Positions 8,738 through 17,391 of a DNA stretch of 64,000 nucleotides are shown here, one piece after another (the stretch's first letter is position 1; every line of letters starts with the position of its first letter). The notes under the pieces were generated by a model. It did not search any database, was not told the DNA's origin, and worked only from the letters and a program-made list of their open reading frames with translations. This DNA is from Pseudomonas multiresinivorans (GTDB taxonomy: Bacteria > Pseudomonadota > Gammaproteobacteria > Pseudomonadales > Pseudomonadaceae), in the NCBI RefSeq assembly GCF_012971725.1, contig NZ_CP048833.1, positions 1,302,001 through 1,366,000 of the forward strand, given 5' to 3'. The position numbers and the translations under genes were made by a program.

Positions 8738-10261
8738 TCACGAGCCCCGCGCCATCTGCTTCACCGCGTGCTCGATGCACTGCACGGTGCGGCCGAAGGC
8801 CTGGGCGTGAAGGTCCGCGAGCGGTTGCCCGAGGCGGTCGCAGACCACCAGCATGACCACCCGCACGCCGTTGCCCAGCGAGCGCAGCAGCAGATGCTCG
8901 CTGGGGAGCAGCGCCTTCAGCGAGCCGGGAATCAGCGCCGAGAACTCGGCCATGTTGGTCGGGCTCAGGCGCAGTTGTCCGGGTTGTTGCAGGAGTTTGC
9001 GCAGCACCGGGCTGGCGGCGACTTCCAGCTTGAAGTCGCCGATCTCGCCGTCCAGGCCGAAGTGCCGGCGCGCCTGCAGCCAACTGCCGCCCTTGTCGGC
9101 CAGCAGGATCATTCCGCGTTGCAGCCCGCAGGCCTGCAAGGCAGCCGTGGCGCAGTCGAGCAGTTGTACGGCGTTGCCGAACGGGCTGGGCGTCTGCATC
9201 AGGCGGGTGCAGTGCTGGCGCCATTCGGCGAGGGTATCCGGCGCCTTGGCCGGCTCCTCGGCCTTCGGCCCGTTGAGCCAGCGGCGCGCATCCCAGGGCC
9301 AGAGCAACGCCTGCGCCGGGTGCCAGAGCAGCGGGCGGGCGTGGCGGCGGGCGCTCTGCGCGGCAAGGCCGTGGACGGTCTGCTGCAATTCTTCCAGCGG
9401 CATCTGCAGATAGAGGCTGGTCAGGCGCTGCCAGCGCAGCATGTGCACGCCGCCCCAGGACTGGTGCGCGGCCATGGCGATGCTGTTGGCCAGGAGGATG
9501 GTGTTGGCCGGGCGGGTCAGCCAGCGTTGCAGTTCCGGATCGGCGTCCAGGCGCTGCTGCTGGCCCAGCGGCTCGTGTTCGGTGTGGGCGACGTGCAGGG
9601 CGCGCACCAGCAGGCGCTTGTCGTCGCTGAGCAGGGCGTAGCCCTGGCCGACCCAGTCCGGCAGCCGCCAGTTGTCGGCCAGTGCGCGACACAAGGGCAA
9701 CAGGGGAGTGCCGAGCAGCTCCTCTTCGACTTCGCTGCTGCAGCGGCCCAGGCCGTAGACCTGGCGCTGCCAGTTCTCCATCAGCTCCGGCTTCGCGGTG
9801 GCCAGTGCCCACAGCGGCGCGAGGGTGAACAGGCTGCCCCAGTGGATTTCCTGCCAGAGCCGCGCCAGGCGGTTGGCGAACAGGCCGCTGGCCTGCTGCA
9901 TGGCATGGCGGCTGATCAGCAGCAATTGGCTCAGGGCGCGCGGCATCTGCGCCTCGGGCATCGCGGGCAGGCTGTCGAGCAATTGGGTGACGCGAGACAG
10001 GCCCAGGCGATTGAGGGCAACCTCCAGGCTTTCCGCCGGATTGTCCCGGGCGCTCTGCGCGCGGTTGGCTTCGCGCAGGATGGCAAAGGCCAGGGTCGGC
10101 GCGTCCTGCAGCAGTTCGGCGATATCGCGGATCGAGCGGCGGCTGTCGTTCAGCGCCCGGCGAATGTCATCGCGCTGTTCCAGCGGAACGGGCAAAGGCA
10201 GATCTTCCAGCTGGGTTAGCCAGGCCTTGAGACGCTCTGGATGAAGCATTTGCTTTGACAT
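8738..10261 (-). CDS. HDOD-domain signalling protein with a GAF-like C-terminus
   Basis: A 507-residue soluble protein. The N-terminal half resembles an HDOD domain: helical repeats with AILREANRAQSA and VALNRLGLSRVTQLLDSLP near residues 60-115. HDOD proteins lack the HD metal-binding residues and act as signalling scaffolds. The C-terminal third (about 345-505) has the alternating pattern of a GAF-like sensor, with LLDCATAALQACGLQRGMILL. It corresponds by position to PA4955 of P. aeruginosa, which is uncharacterised as far as I know. It is divergent from motAB, about 120 bp away, which suggests but does not prove a link to flagellar or c-di-GMP control. Confidence 0.75.
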   Translation of the reverse strand: MSKQMLHPERLKAWLTQLEDLPLPVPLEQRDDIRRALNDSRRSIRDIAELLQDAPTLAFAILREANRAQSARDNPAESLEVALNRLGLSRVTQLLDSLPAMPEAQMPRALSQLLLISRHAMQQASGLFANRLARLWQEIHWGSLFTLAPLWALATAKPELMENWQRQVYGLGRCSSEVEEELLGTPLLPLCRALADNWRLPDWVGQGYALLSDDKRLLVRALHVAHTEHEPLGQQQRLDADPELQRWLTRPANTILLANSIAMAAHQSWGGVHMLRWQRLTSLYLQMPLEELQQTVHGLAAQSARRHARPLLWHPAQALLWPWDARRWLNGPKAEEPAKAPDTLAEWRQHCTRLMQTPSPFGNAVQLLDCATAALQACGLQRGMILLADKGGSWLQARRHFGLDGEIGDFKLEVAASPVLRKLLQQPGQLRLSPTNMAEFSALIPGSLKALLPSEHLLLRSLGNGVRVVMLVVCDRLGQPLADLHAQAFGRTVQCIEHAVKQMARGS

Positions 10262-10381
10262 GCGTGAGGCGCCGAACTGGTTTTTAGTGTTTTCGGCCTA
10301 TAGTCTTGCCCGAAATCTCCGATAACAACAGGGAGGCGGGAATCATGCCTCCTTTCTGTTCACAGTTTCAGTCCGGTCCCC

Positions 10382-11233
10382 ATGGCAAAAATCATCGGCA
10401 TCATCGTCATTCTGGGTAGCGTGCTCGGCGGCTACATGCTCTCCGGCGGCAAGATCGCGGCCATCATCCAGCCGTTCGAGGTGCTGATCATCGGTGGCGC
10501 CGCGCTGGGCGCCTTCCTCCAGGCCAACCCTGGCAGCACCTTCATGACCGTGCTGAAGAAGGCGCCGAAGATGTTCGGCAACCGCTTCACCCATACCTTC
10601 TACCTGGAGGTACTGGGCATGCTCTACGAGGTGCTCAACAAGAGCCGCCGCGAAGGCATGATGGCCATCGAAGCCGACGTCGAGGACCCGGCCGCCAGCC
10701 CGATCTTCAGCAAGTACCCGGCGGTGCTCAAGGACGAACGCATGACCGCGTACGTCTGCGATTACCTGCGCATCATGTCCTCGGGCAACATGGCGCCCCA
10801 CGAGCTGGAAGGCCTGTTCGACATGGAACTGGGCAGCCTCAAGGAAGACCTCGAGCACCCCGCCCATGCAGTGACCCGCGTCGCCGACGCCCTGCCGGGC
10901 TTCGGTATCGTCGCCGCGGTGCTGGGGATCGTGATCACCATGGCCCTGCTCGGCCAGGGCAGCCAGGCCGAAATCGGCCACCACGTCGCCGCGGCGCTGG
11001 TGGGTACCTTCCTCGGTATTCTCGCCGCCTACGGTTTCGTCGGCCCGCTGGCCAACGCCCTGGAACACGACGCCAAGGAAGAGTTGAACCTGTACGAGTC
11101 GATCAAGGCTTGCCTGGTGGCATCGGCCTCCGGCATGCCGCCGTCGCTGGCCGTGGAGTTCGGCCGCAAGGTGCTGCTGCCGGCGCACCGTCCGAGCTTC
11201 AGCGAGCTGGAGCAGGCCGTTCGCGGTCGCTGA
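10382..11233 (+). CDS. motA: Flagellar motor stator protein MotA
   Basis: Inner-membrane subunit of the proton-driven stator that pairs with MotB. The 283-residue protein has the MotA plan: two N-terminal helices (about 1-21 and 30-48), a large cytoplasmic loop with a charged KSRREGMMAIE segment that contacts the rotor, and two C-terminal helices (about 170-190 and 200-222). The conserved PGFGIVAAVLGIVITM and VGPLANALEHD segments carry the family prolines. It precedes motB by 15 bp. Its ATG follows a short leader starting near 10300. Confidence 0.97.
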   Translation: MAKIIGIIVILGSVLGGYMLSGGKIAAIIQPFEVLIIGGAALGAFLQANPGSTFMTVLKKAPKMFGNRFTHTFYLEVLGMLYEVLNKSRREGMMAIEADVEDPAASPIFSKYPAVLKDERMTAYVCDYLRIMSSGNMAPHELEGLFDMELGSLKEDLEHPAHAVTRVADALPGFGIVAAVLGIVITMALLGQGSQAEIGHHVAAALVGTFLGILAAYGFVGPLANALEHDAKEELNLYESIKACLVASASGMPPSLAVEFGRKVLLPAHRPSFSELEQAVRGR

Positions 11234-11248
11234 TGGGTCGCCTGACGC

Positions 11249-12316
11249 ATGGATAACAATCAGCCGATCATCGTCAAACGCGTCAAGCGCTATGCCGCCG
11301 GCCACCATGGCGGTGGCTGGAAGATTGCCTTCGCCGACTTCGCCACCGCCATGATGGCGTTCTTCCTCGTGCTCTGGCTGCTGTCTTCGGCCACGCCGGA
11401 GCAGAAGAAGGCCATCTCCGGCTACTTCCAGGACCCCATCGGCTTCACCGAGAGCGCCAGCCCCTACGTCATCGACCTGGGCGGCACGCCGACGCCGGCG
11501 CCGGACAAGACGCTGAACCCGCAGATCCAGGCCCAGCCGGACGCCGACGAGACGCGCATCAACCCGGACGAGAACGCCAAGATCAACGAGCAGCAGGCCG
11601 AGGATGTCGCCGAGAAGGTCGAGAAGGAGCGCCTGGAGTTGCTGCTGCAGGAACTGCAGAACAAGGTCGACGAGAATCCGACCCTGAAGCGCTTCAAGGA
11701 CCAGATTCTCTTCGAGATCACCCAGGACGGCCTGCGCATCCAGATCGTCGATTCGGACAACCGGCCGATGTTCGACCTGGGCAGTGCGCGTTTGCAGCCG
11801 TACTTCGAGGACATCCTGCTGGCGCTGGCCGAGACCATCAAGCAGGTGCCGAACAAGATCAGCATCAGCGGCCACACCGACGCCAAGCCCTACGCCGGCA
11901 ATGGCGACTTCGGCAACTGGGAGCTCTCGGCCAACCGCGCCAACGCAGCGCGCCGCGCGCTGGAGGCCGGTGGCTACCCGGAAGACCAGATCGCCCGCGT
12001 GGTCGGTTACGCGTCTTCTGCACTGTTCGACCGCGACCAGCCGCTCAACCCGGTGAACCGTCGCATCGACATCATCGTCCTGACCAAGAAGGCCCAGCGC
12101 GCCATCGAGGGGCAGGACGGCGGCAGCGACAAGCCTGCCGATGGCGCAGCCCCGGCTGCCCCCGGTGCCGCCACACCGGCAGTGCCCAATGGCGCCCCGG
12201 CCACACCAGCGAGCGGGCAGGGCGACCCTGTACCACCGGACCAGCTCAAGCAGAAGCTCAATCTGTTCGACGACGGCGGCACGCTGAAGCTCGATGAGCT
12301 GAACAAGCAGCAGTGA
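11249..12316 (+). CDS. motB: Flagellar motor stator protein MotB
   Basis: Forms the proton channel with MotA and anchors the stator to peptidoglycan. The single N-terminal helix carries the proton-binding aspartate (FADFATAMMAFFLVLWLL, D30, equivalent to D32 of E. coli). The periplasmic OmpA-like peptidoglycan-binding domain lies at about 150-275 and includes ISGHTDAKPY and NRRIDIIVL. The 355-residue length is longer than E. coli MotB because of an Ala/Pro-rich tail after residue 285. Same operon as motA. Confidence 0.97.
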   Translation: MDNNQPIIVKRVKRYAAGHHGGGWKIAFADFATAMMAFFLVLWLLSSATPEQKKAISGYFQDPIGFTESASPYVIDLGGTPTPAPDKTLNPQIQAQPDADETRINPDENAKINEQQAEDVAEKVEKERLELLLQELQNKVDENPTLKRFKDQILFEITQDGLRIQIVDSDNRPMFDLGSARLQPYFEDILLALAETIKQVPNKISISGHTDAKPYAGNGDFGNWELSANRANAARRALEAGGYPEDQIARVVGYASSALFDRDQPLNPVNRRIDIIVLTKKAQRAIEGQDGGSDKPADGAAPAAPGAATPAVPNGAPATPASGQGDPVPPDQLKQKLNLFDDGGTLKLDELNKQQ

Positions 12317-12322
12317 GAAACG

Positions 12323-12352
12323 AAAAAGGCCAGCGGATCAGCTGGCCTTTTT
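12323..12352 (+). terminator. Rho-independent terminator of motAB
   Basis: An AAAAAGGCCAGC / GCTGGCCTTTTT stem-loop with a GGATCA loop lies 7 bases after the motB stop. Confidence 0.92.
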
Positions 12353-12378
12353 CATTGCTCCGTGCGTACAGGGTTCTT

Positions 12379-12445
12379 GTAGGAGCGAGCTTGCTCGCGA
12401 ACCAACGCCGCTGCGGAAGCTGTTCGCGAGCAAGCTCGCTCCTAC
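12379..12445. repeat. REP-like inverted repeat, GAGCTTGCTC type
   Basis: A unit GTAGGAGCGAGCTTGCTCGC is followed after a variable loop by its reverse complement ending CTCCTAC. The same unit occurs at 14176, 34692 and 62380. Confidence 0.9.
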
Positions 12446-12466
12446 TGGCTCGTGCAACATCGGTGC

Positions 12467-12495
12467 GGCGGATAACGCTTGAGGCGTTATCCGCC
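12467..12495. repeat. Perfect 12-bp hairpin of the GGCGGATAACGC type at the rsgA 3' end
   Basis: The arms are GGCGGATAACGC and GCGTTATCCGCC around a TTGAG loop. It abuts the rsgA stop codon and could end its transcript, but no T-run follows on the minus strand. The same core recurs at 62499-62573. Confidence 0.8.
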
Positions 12496-12497
12496 AA

Positions 12498-13529
12498 TCA
12501 ATATTCGTCTTCCGGCAGGCTCGCGAGGATGTGCCGGTAGCTGGCCATCCGTTGCGGCGAAATACGCCCGTCTTCCAGCGCCTTGAGCAGCGCGCAGCCC
12601 GGCTCACGGTCGTGCTTGCAGTCACGGAAGCGGCAATGGCCAAGCAGGTCGTGGAACTCGATGAAGCCGGCTTCGACATCGTCACGGCTGACATGGCCCA
12701 GGCCGAATTCGCGGATGCCGGGAGAGTCGATCAGGTCACCGCCGGCGGGGAAGTGGAACAGCCGCGCGGTGGTGGTGGTGTGGGTGCCCTTGCCGGTGAC
12801 TTCCGAGAGATCGCCGACGCGAGTGTCGACGCCGGGCAGCAGCGCGTTGACCAGCGACGACTTGCCCACGCCCGACTGGCCGACGAACACGCTGACATGC
12901 TCGTTCAGCGCCGCGCGCAGGGCGTCCAGTGCCAGGCCGTTGGCGGCCGAGACTTCCAGCAGCGGGTAGCCCAGTTCGCGGTAGGTGCCCAGCAGCGAAT
13001 CGAGGAAGGGGGCGTTCTCGTCGTCGATCAGGTCGGCCTTGTTCAGCAGCAGCAGCGGCTTGATGCCGGCGTGCTCGGCGGCCACCAGGTAGCGGTCGAT
13101 CAGGTTGGCGTGGGGTTCCGGGCGTGGCGCGAAGACGATCACGATGCGGTCGACGTTGGCCGCCACCGGCTTCAGCACGCCGCGCATGTCGGGGCGGCGC
13201 AGCTCGGACGTTCGCGGCAATTGCGCGACGATCACCCCGATTCCCTGGTTGCCGGGACGCCAGACCACCTGGTCGCCGGTCACCAGCGGGGGCAGGTTGG
13301 CGCGCAGGTGGCAGCGGAATACCTGGCCGGCGGCGTCGCCGTCCTGGGCCTCGACTTCCACCTGCACCCCGAAGTGGGCAATCACCTGGCCGGTCTGCTC
13401 CGGGCCGAGGTCGCCGCCTTCCAGTTCTTCCAGGGCACGCGACTCGCGCTTCGCCGCGCGCGAAGCGCGTTCTTCCTGGACTTTTTCGATCCGCCAGCTC
13501 TGCCGGCGGGTGAGATGACGCTTGGCCAT
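12498..13529 (-). CDS. rsgA: Ribosome small subunit-dependent GTPase A (RsgA)
   Basis: A circularly permuted GTPase that helps mature the 30S subunit. The 343-residue protein has an N-terminal OB fold (about 45-110). The G motifs then appear in permuted order: NKAD (163-166), the P-loop GQSGVGKSS (217-225) and DSPG (268-271). A C-terminal zinc site follows (C299, C304, H306, C312). A basic, Arg/Lys-rich N-terminal tail of about 35 residues precedes the OB fold. It is divergent from orn. Confidence 0.96.
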   Translation of the reverse strand: MAKRHLTRRQSWRIEKVQEERASRAAKRESRALEELEGGDLGPEQTGQVIAHFGVQVEVEAQDGDAAGQVFRCHLRANLPPLVTGDQVVWRPGNQGIGVIVAQLPRTSELRRPDMRGVLKPVAANVDRIVIVFAPRPEPHANLIDRYLVAAEHAGIKPLLLLNKADLIDDENAPFLDSLLGTYRELGYPLLEVSAANGLALDALRAALNEHVSVFVGQSGVGKSSLVNALLPGVDTRVGDLSEVTGKGTHTTTTARLFHFPAGGDLIDSPGIREFGLGHVSRDDVEAGFIEFHDLLGHCRFRDCKHDREPGCALLKALEDGRISPQRMASYRHILASLPEDEY

Positions 13530-13618
13530 AGGGTATCCACAGGGAAAATCGCGCCGCAGTTTAGCATGCGCAGGCCCGCTTCCCGCTAAACTAGAGGGCT
13601 GAGCTGAGGAGCCCCATC

Positions 13619-14161
13619 ATGCAGAACCCGCAGAACCTGATCTGGATCGACCTGGAAATGACCGGGCTGGACCCGGACAAGGACGTCATCATCGAGATGG
13701 CGACCATCGTCACCGACAGCGACCTGAACATCCTCGAGGAAGGCCCGGTGGTCGCCGTGCACCAGAGCGAAGAGCTGCTCGCCGGCATGGACGAGTGGAA
13801 CACCCGCCAGCACGGTCAGTCCGGCCTGACCCAGCGCGTGCGTGAAAGCACCATCTCGGCGGCCGAAGCCGAGGCGATGACCATCGCCTTCCTGGAAAAG
13901 TGGGTGCCCAAGCGCAGCTCGCCGATCTGCGGCAACAGCATCTGCCAGGATCGCCGCTTCCTCTACCGCCACATGCCGAAGCTGGAAGGCTACTTCCACT
14001 ACCGCAACCTGGACGTCTCCACCCTCAAGGAACTGGCCGCGCGCTGGGCCCCGTCGGTGCGCGACGGCTTCAAGAAGGGCAACACCCACCTGGCCCTGGA
14101 CGACATCCGCGAGTCGATCGCCGAGCTGCGCTACTACCGCGAGCACTTCATCAAAGTCTGA
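13619..14161 (+). CDS. orn: Oligoribonuclease
   Basis: A 3'-5' exoribonuclease that removes very short RNAs and, in Pseudomonas, the c-di-GMP breakdown product pGpG. The 180-residue protein is a DEDDh exonuclease: IDLEMTGL supplies D11 and E13, CGNSICQDRRF lies in the middle, and GNTHLALDDIRESI carries the final histidine and aspartate. It is monocistronic with a GAGG-like ribosome-binding site 7-9 bases upstream. It shares its promoter region with rsgA. Confidence 0.97.
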   Translation: MQNPQNLIWIDLEMTGLDPDKDVIIEMATIVTDSDLNILEEGPVVAVHQSEELLAGMDEWNTRQHGQSGLTQRVRESTISAAEAEAMTIAFLEKWVPKRSSPICGNSICQDRRFLYRHMPKLEGYFHYRNLDVSTLKELAARWAPSVRDGFKKGNTHLALDDIRESIAELRYYREHFIKV

Positions 14162-14175
14162 GCCGCTGGCTCTTT

Positions 14176-14257
14176 GTAGGAGCGAGCTTGCTCGCGAACC
14201 CAGCCCCGCGACAAAAGGTGTTCGCGAGCAAGAGCTAGGCGTCCCCCTCGCTCCTAC
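14176..14257. repeat. REP-like inverted repeat with a 14-nt insertion in the right arm
   Basis: The left arm GTAGGAGCGAGCTTGCTCGC is intact. The right arm reads TTCGCGAGCAAG, then 14 extra bases (AGCTAGGCGTCCCC), then CTCGCTCCTAC. Without the insertion it would be a normal copy. Confidence 0.85.
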
Positions 14258-14266
14258 AGGAAAGCT

Positions 14267-15328
14267 TCAGGCGCCGTGCCGGCCCAGCGCCCACTCCACA
14301 TGCTCGCGCACCAGTTCCGACGGGAACTCCCTCCGCGCGCGCAGCGCCTCGATCACCGGGATGGTCGATGGCGCGTTGCCCAGGCCCACGGCCAGGTTGC
14401 GCAGCCAGCGTTCGTAACCGGCGCGCCTAAGCGGCGAGCCCTCGGTACGGCTGAGAAATTCTTCCTCCGTCCACAGGAACAGCTCCGCCAGCGCGGCGTT
14501 GTCCAGGCTGTGGCGCGGCTGGAAGTCGCCCTGGTCGGTGGCGCGGGCGAAGCGGTTCCACGGACAGACCATCTGGCAGTCGTCGCAGCCGAACACGCGG
14601 TTGCCGATGAGCGGGCGCAGGTCCACGGGAATCGGGCCTTTCAGCTCGATGGTCAGGTAGGAGATGCAGCGCCGCGCATCCAGTACATAGGGCGCGACGA
14701 AGGCTGCGGTGGGGCAGATGTCCATGCAGGCCGTGCAGCGCCCGCAGTGCTCCGTGCCGTGCGGCTCGTCCACCGGCAGCGGCAGGTCGGTGAACAGCTC
14801 GCCGAGGAAAAAGTAGCTGCCGGCCTTGCGGTTGAGCACCAGGGTGTTCTTGCCGATCCAGCCCAGCCCGGATTGCTCGGCGATGGCCTTCTCCAGCACC
14901 GGCGCGCTGTCGACGAAGGCGCGGAAGCCGAACGGCCCGACCTGTTGCTGGATGCGCTCGGCCAGTTGCTGCAGGCGCTTGCGGATCAGCTTGTGGTAGT
15001 CGCGGCCCAGGGCGTAGCGCGAGACATAGGCCTTCTCCGGATCGGCCAGCACCTGCGCCATACGGGTGTCGCCGGGCAGATAGTCCATGCGTAGCGAAAC
15101 CACCCGCAGTGTGCCGGGCACCAGTTCGTCCGGCCGCCAGCGCTTGCTGCCGTGGGCGCCCATGTAGTCCATCTCGCCGTGATAGCCCGCTTCCAGCCAG
15201 CGCTGCAGGTGTTCACCGTGGACCTCCAGGTCCAGCCCGCTGATGCCGACCTGCTGGAAGCCGAGTTCGCGCCCCCAATCCTTGATGGAGCGGGCGAGGT
15301 CGGCGTAATCGAGCGTTGAATCGTGCAT
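14267..15328 (-). CDS. queG: Epoxyqueuosine reductase QueG
   Basis: Reduces epoxyqueuosine to queuosine in tRNA; a cobalamin- and Fe-S-dependent enzyme. Two [4Fe-4S] ferredoxin-like motifs are clear: CGRCTACMDICPT and CDDCQMVCPWN. The N-terminal DUF1730-type region has FVDSAPVLEKAIAEQSGLGW. The ATG at 15328 (MHDSTLDYADLAR) was chosen because an earlier in-frame ATG at 15403 would overlap the promoter region of the divergent nnr gene and adds sequence unlike other QueG proteins. No strong Shine-Dalgarno is visible. Confidence 0.94.
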   Translation of the reverse strand: MHDSTLDYADLARSIKDWGRELGFQQVGISGLDLEVHGEHLQRWLEAGYHGEMDYMGAHGSKRWRPDELVPGTLRVVSLRMDYLPGDTRMAQVLADPEKAYVSRYALGRDYHKLIRKRLQQLAERIQQQVGPFGFRAFVDSAPVLEKAIAEQSGLGWIGKNTLVLNRKAGSYFFLGELFTDLPLPVDEPHGTEHCGRCTACMDICPTAAFVAPYVLDARRCISYLTIELKGPIPVDLRPLIGNRVFGCDDCQMVCPWNRFARATDQGDFQPRHSLDNAALAELFLWTEEEFLSRTEGSPLRRAGYERWLRNLAVGLGNAPSTIPVIEALRARREFPSELVREHVEWALGRHGA

Positions 15329-15357
15329 GGAAGGCGGGAAACCGAAGTCCGGGTGCG

Positions 15358-15363
15358 TATAAT
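15358..15363 (+). promoter_or_regulatory. Perfect -10 hexamer upstream of nnr
   Basis: A TATAAT lies 70 bases before the nnr ATG in the divergent queG/nnr intergenic region. No good -35 is visible at the usual spacing, so an activator may be needed or the match may be chance. Confidence 0.45.
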
Positions 15364-15432
15364 TCTGCCAGACCTTGCCGGCGTCGGCCCGTCCGTACGC
15401 CAAGGCGACACATTCTGCCGCCCGGAACAGCG

Positions 15433-16929
15433 ATGACTGCCCACGACGATCTGCCCCTGAATCTCTACAGCGCCCAGCAGGTGCGCGACCTCGACGCGCG
15501 CCTGATCGCCGCCGGCACGCCCGGCTTCGAGCTGATGCGCCGCGCCGCCCACGCTGCCTGGCGCGCGCTGCGCCGCCAATGGCCGGATGCCGGCGAGATC
15601 ACCGTGCTGGCCGGCCACGGAAACAACGCTGGCGACGGCTACCTGATCGCAGCCCTGGCCCTGCGCGCCGGTTGGCGCGTGCGCGTGCTGGCGGTGGGAG
15701 ATGCCTCCCGTCTCTCTGGCGATGCCGCCTCGGCCCATGGCGAGGCGCGCGCGGTCGGCGTGGATATCGAAGCCTGGAGCGACCGCGCCGAGTTGCGTGG
15801 CGTGCTGGTGGATGCGTTGCTGGGTACCGGCCTTGGCGGCGAGGTGCGCGAACCTTATGCCTCGGCCATCGCGGCGATCAACGCCAGCAGCCTGCCGGTC
15901 CTGGCCGTGGACATCCCTTCCGGCCTCAGCACGGATACCGGGCAAGTGTTGGGCTGTGCGGTAGACGCCGACCTGACCGTGACATTCATTGGCCTCAAGC
16001 TCGGCCTGTTCACCGCCCAGGGGCCCGACCAGTGCGGCGAACTGGTTTTCGACGGGCTCGATGCCGATCCTGCGCTGCTTCCCGAAAGTAGCCTGGCGCG
16101 CCGGCTCGCTCCGGCTTCCCTGTCTCTTCTCGCCACGCGCCCGAAGGCCGCGCACAAAGGCCTGTTCGGCCATGTGCTGGTGGTTGGCGGCGATACCGGC
16201 ATGGGCGGCGCCGTGCTGCTGGCAGCAGAGAGTGCGCTGCGCTGTGGCGCCGGGCTGGTTTCCCTGGCGACCCGCGTGGCTCACGTGCCCGCTGCGCTGG
16301 CTCGTCGCCCCGAACTGATGGCGCGCGGCGTCTCGTCTTCCGCAGAGTTGCTGCGCCTCGCCGAGCGCGCCGATGTGCTGGTGATCGGCCCCGGTGTCGG
16401 CCGTGATGCCTGGGGGCGCTTACTGGTCAGCGCCGCAGCGAGCCTGGAGCGCCGACAGGTGTGGGACGCCGATGCGCTCAACCTCTTGGCCGAAGGACGG
16501 GTGGCTCGCCCGTCCGGCGACTGGGTGATCACTCCCCATCCCGCCGAAGCGGCGCGCCTGCTGGGTATCTCCACCGCGGAGGTTCAGGCTGACCGCCCCA
16601 GGGCTGCTCTTGCACTGGCGCAGCGCTATCAGGCTGTGGTCGTGCTCAAGGGTGTCGGCAGCCTGATCGCGTCCCCGGATGGCCGGCTCGCGCTGTGCGA
16701 TCACGGTCATCCAGCCATGGCGGGTGCCGGGCTGGGTGACGTGCTTTCCGGCATCCTCGGTGGGCTGCTGGCGCAGGGGCTGCCTGCATTCGATGCCGCT
16801 TGCCTGGCGGTCTGGCTGCACGCGCGCGCCGGCGAGTCGCTCGGCGCGCAAGGTCGCGGCCTGGCTGCCGCCGATCTGATTCCTGCCGTTCGTCAGTTGC
16901 TCGAGGAGTTGTGCCCATGCCTGAACTGA
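15433..16929 (+). CDS. nnr: Bifunctional NAD(P)H-hydrate epimerase/dehydratase
   Basis: Repairs hydrated NADH and NADPH. The N-terminal NnrE epimerase domain (about 1-215) has the GHGNNAGDGYL motif. The C-terminal NnrD ADP-dependent dehydratase domain (about 225-498) has HKGLFGHVLVVGG and AGAGLGDVLSGILGG. The ATG at 15433 gives MTAHDDLPLN with a GGAACAG site just upstream. Its last 13 bases overlap tsaE, so the two genes are translationally coupled at the head of the nnr-to-miaA run. Confidence 0.96.
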   Translation: MTAHDDLPLNLYSAQQVRDLDARLIAAGTPGFELMRRAAHAAWRALRRQWPDAGEITVLAGHGNNAGDGYLIAALALRAGWRVRVLAVGDASRLSGDAASAHGEARAVGVDIEAWSDRAELRGVLVDALLGTGLGGEVREPYASAIAAINASSLPVLAVDIPSGLSTDTGQVLGCAVDADLTVTFIGLKLGLFTAQGPDQCGELVFDGLDADPALLPESSLARRLAPASLSLLATRPKAAHKGLFGHVLVVGGDTGMGGAVLLAAESALRCGAGLVSLATRVAHVPAALARRPELMARGVSSSAELLRLAERADVLVIGPGVGRDAWGRLLVSAAASLERRQVWDADALNLLAEGRVARPSGDWVITPHPAEAARLLGISTAEVQADRPRAALALAQRYQAVVVLKGVGSLIASPDGRLALCDHGHPAMAGAGLGDVLSGILGGLLAQGLPAFDAACLAVWLHARAGESLGAQGRGLAAADLIPAVRQLLEELCPCLN

Positions 16930-17384
16930 ATCTGTTCGCCGACGGCGAAGAGGCCATGGTCGACCTTGGTCGGCGGATTGCCGAAGCGACCGGTGGGCAC
17001 GGGGTCATCTACCTGCACGGCGACCTGGGGGCAGGCAAGACCACGCTGTCGCGCGGCATTCTGCGGGGATTGGGCCATGGCGGATCGGTAAAAAGTCCGA
17101 CCTTTACCCTGGTCGAACCCTACGAAATCGGCGATCTGCGCGCTTTCCACTTCGACCTCTACCGCCTCGCCGATCCGGAGGAACTGGAGTTCCTCGGCAT
17201 CCGCGACTACTTCGAGGGCGACGCTTTGTGCCTGATCGAGTGGGCGGAGCGTGGCAAAGGCATTTTGCCAAAGGCCGACATGGACATTACCATTGATCCG
17301 CATGCGGGCGGACGCATGCTGCGCTTCGACCCGCACGGAACACGGGGCGAAGCCTGGTGTGCCGCCCTGGCCACGGGAGCATAG
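16917..17384 (+). CDS. tsaE: tRNA threonylcarbamoyladenosine biosynthesis ATPase TsaE
   Basis: ATPase partner of TsaB/TsaD in making t6A37 of ANN-decoding tRNAs. The 155-residue protein has the Walker A motif GDLGAGKTT (about 33-41), SPTFTLVEPY and a FDLYRL segment characteristic of the YjeE/TsaE family. The ATG at 16917 has a GAGGAG site 9 bases upstream and lies within the end of nnr. It is followed by amiB after 7 bases. Confidence 0.96.
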   Translation: MPELNLFADGEEAMVDLGRRIAEATGGHGVIYLHGDLGAGKTTLSRGILRGLGHGGSVKSPTFTLVEPYEIGDLRAFHFDLYRLADPEELEFLGIRDYFEGDALCLIEWAERGKGILPKADMDITIDPHAGGRMLRFDPHGTRGEAWCAALATGA

Positions 17385-17391
17385 AAAAAAG

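Noticed and set aside
10262..10381. A TATAGT hexamer at 10299 as the motAB promoter
   Set aside because: No acceptable -35 lies at normal spacing, so it is not listed as a feature.
15329..15403. A 25-residue N-terminal extension of QueG
   Set aside because: It overlaps the promoter region of divergent nnr and is unlike the N-termini of other QueG proteins.
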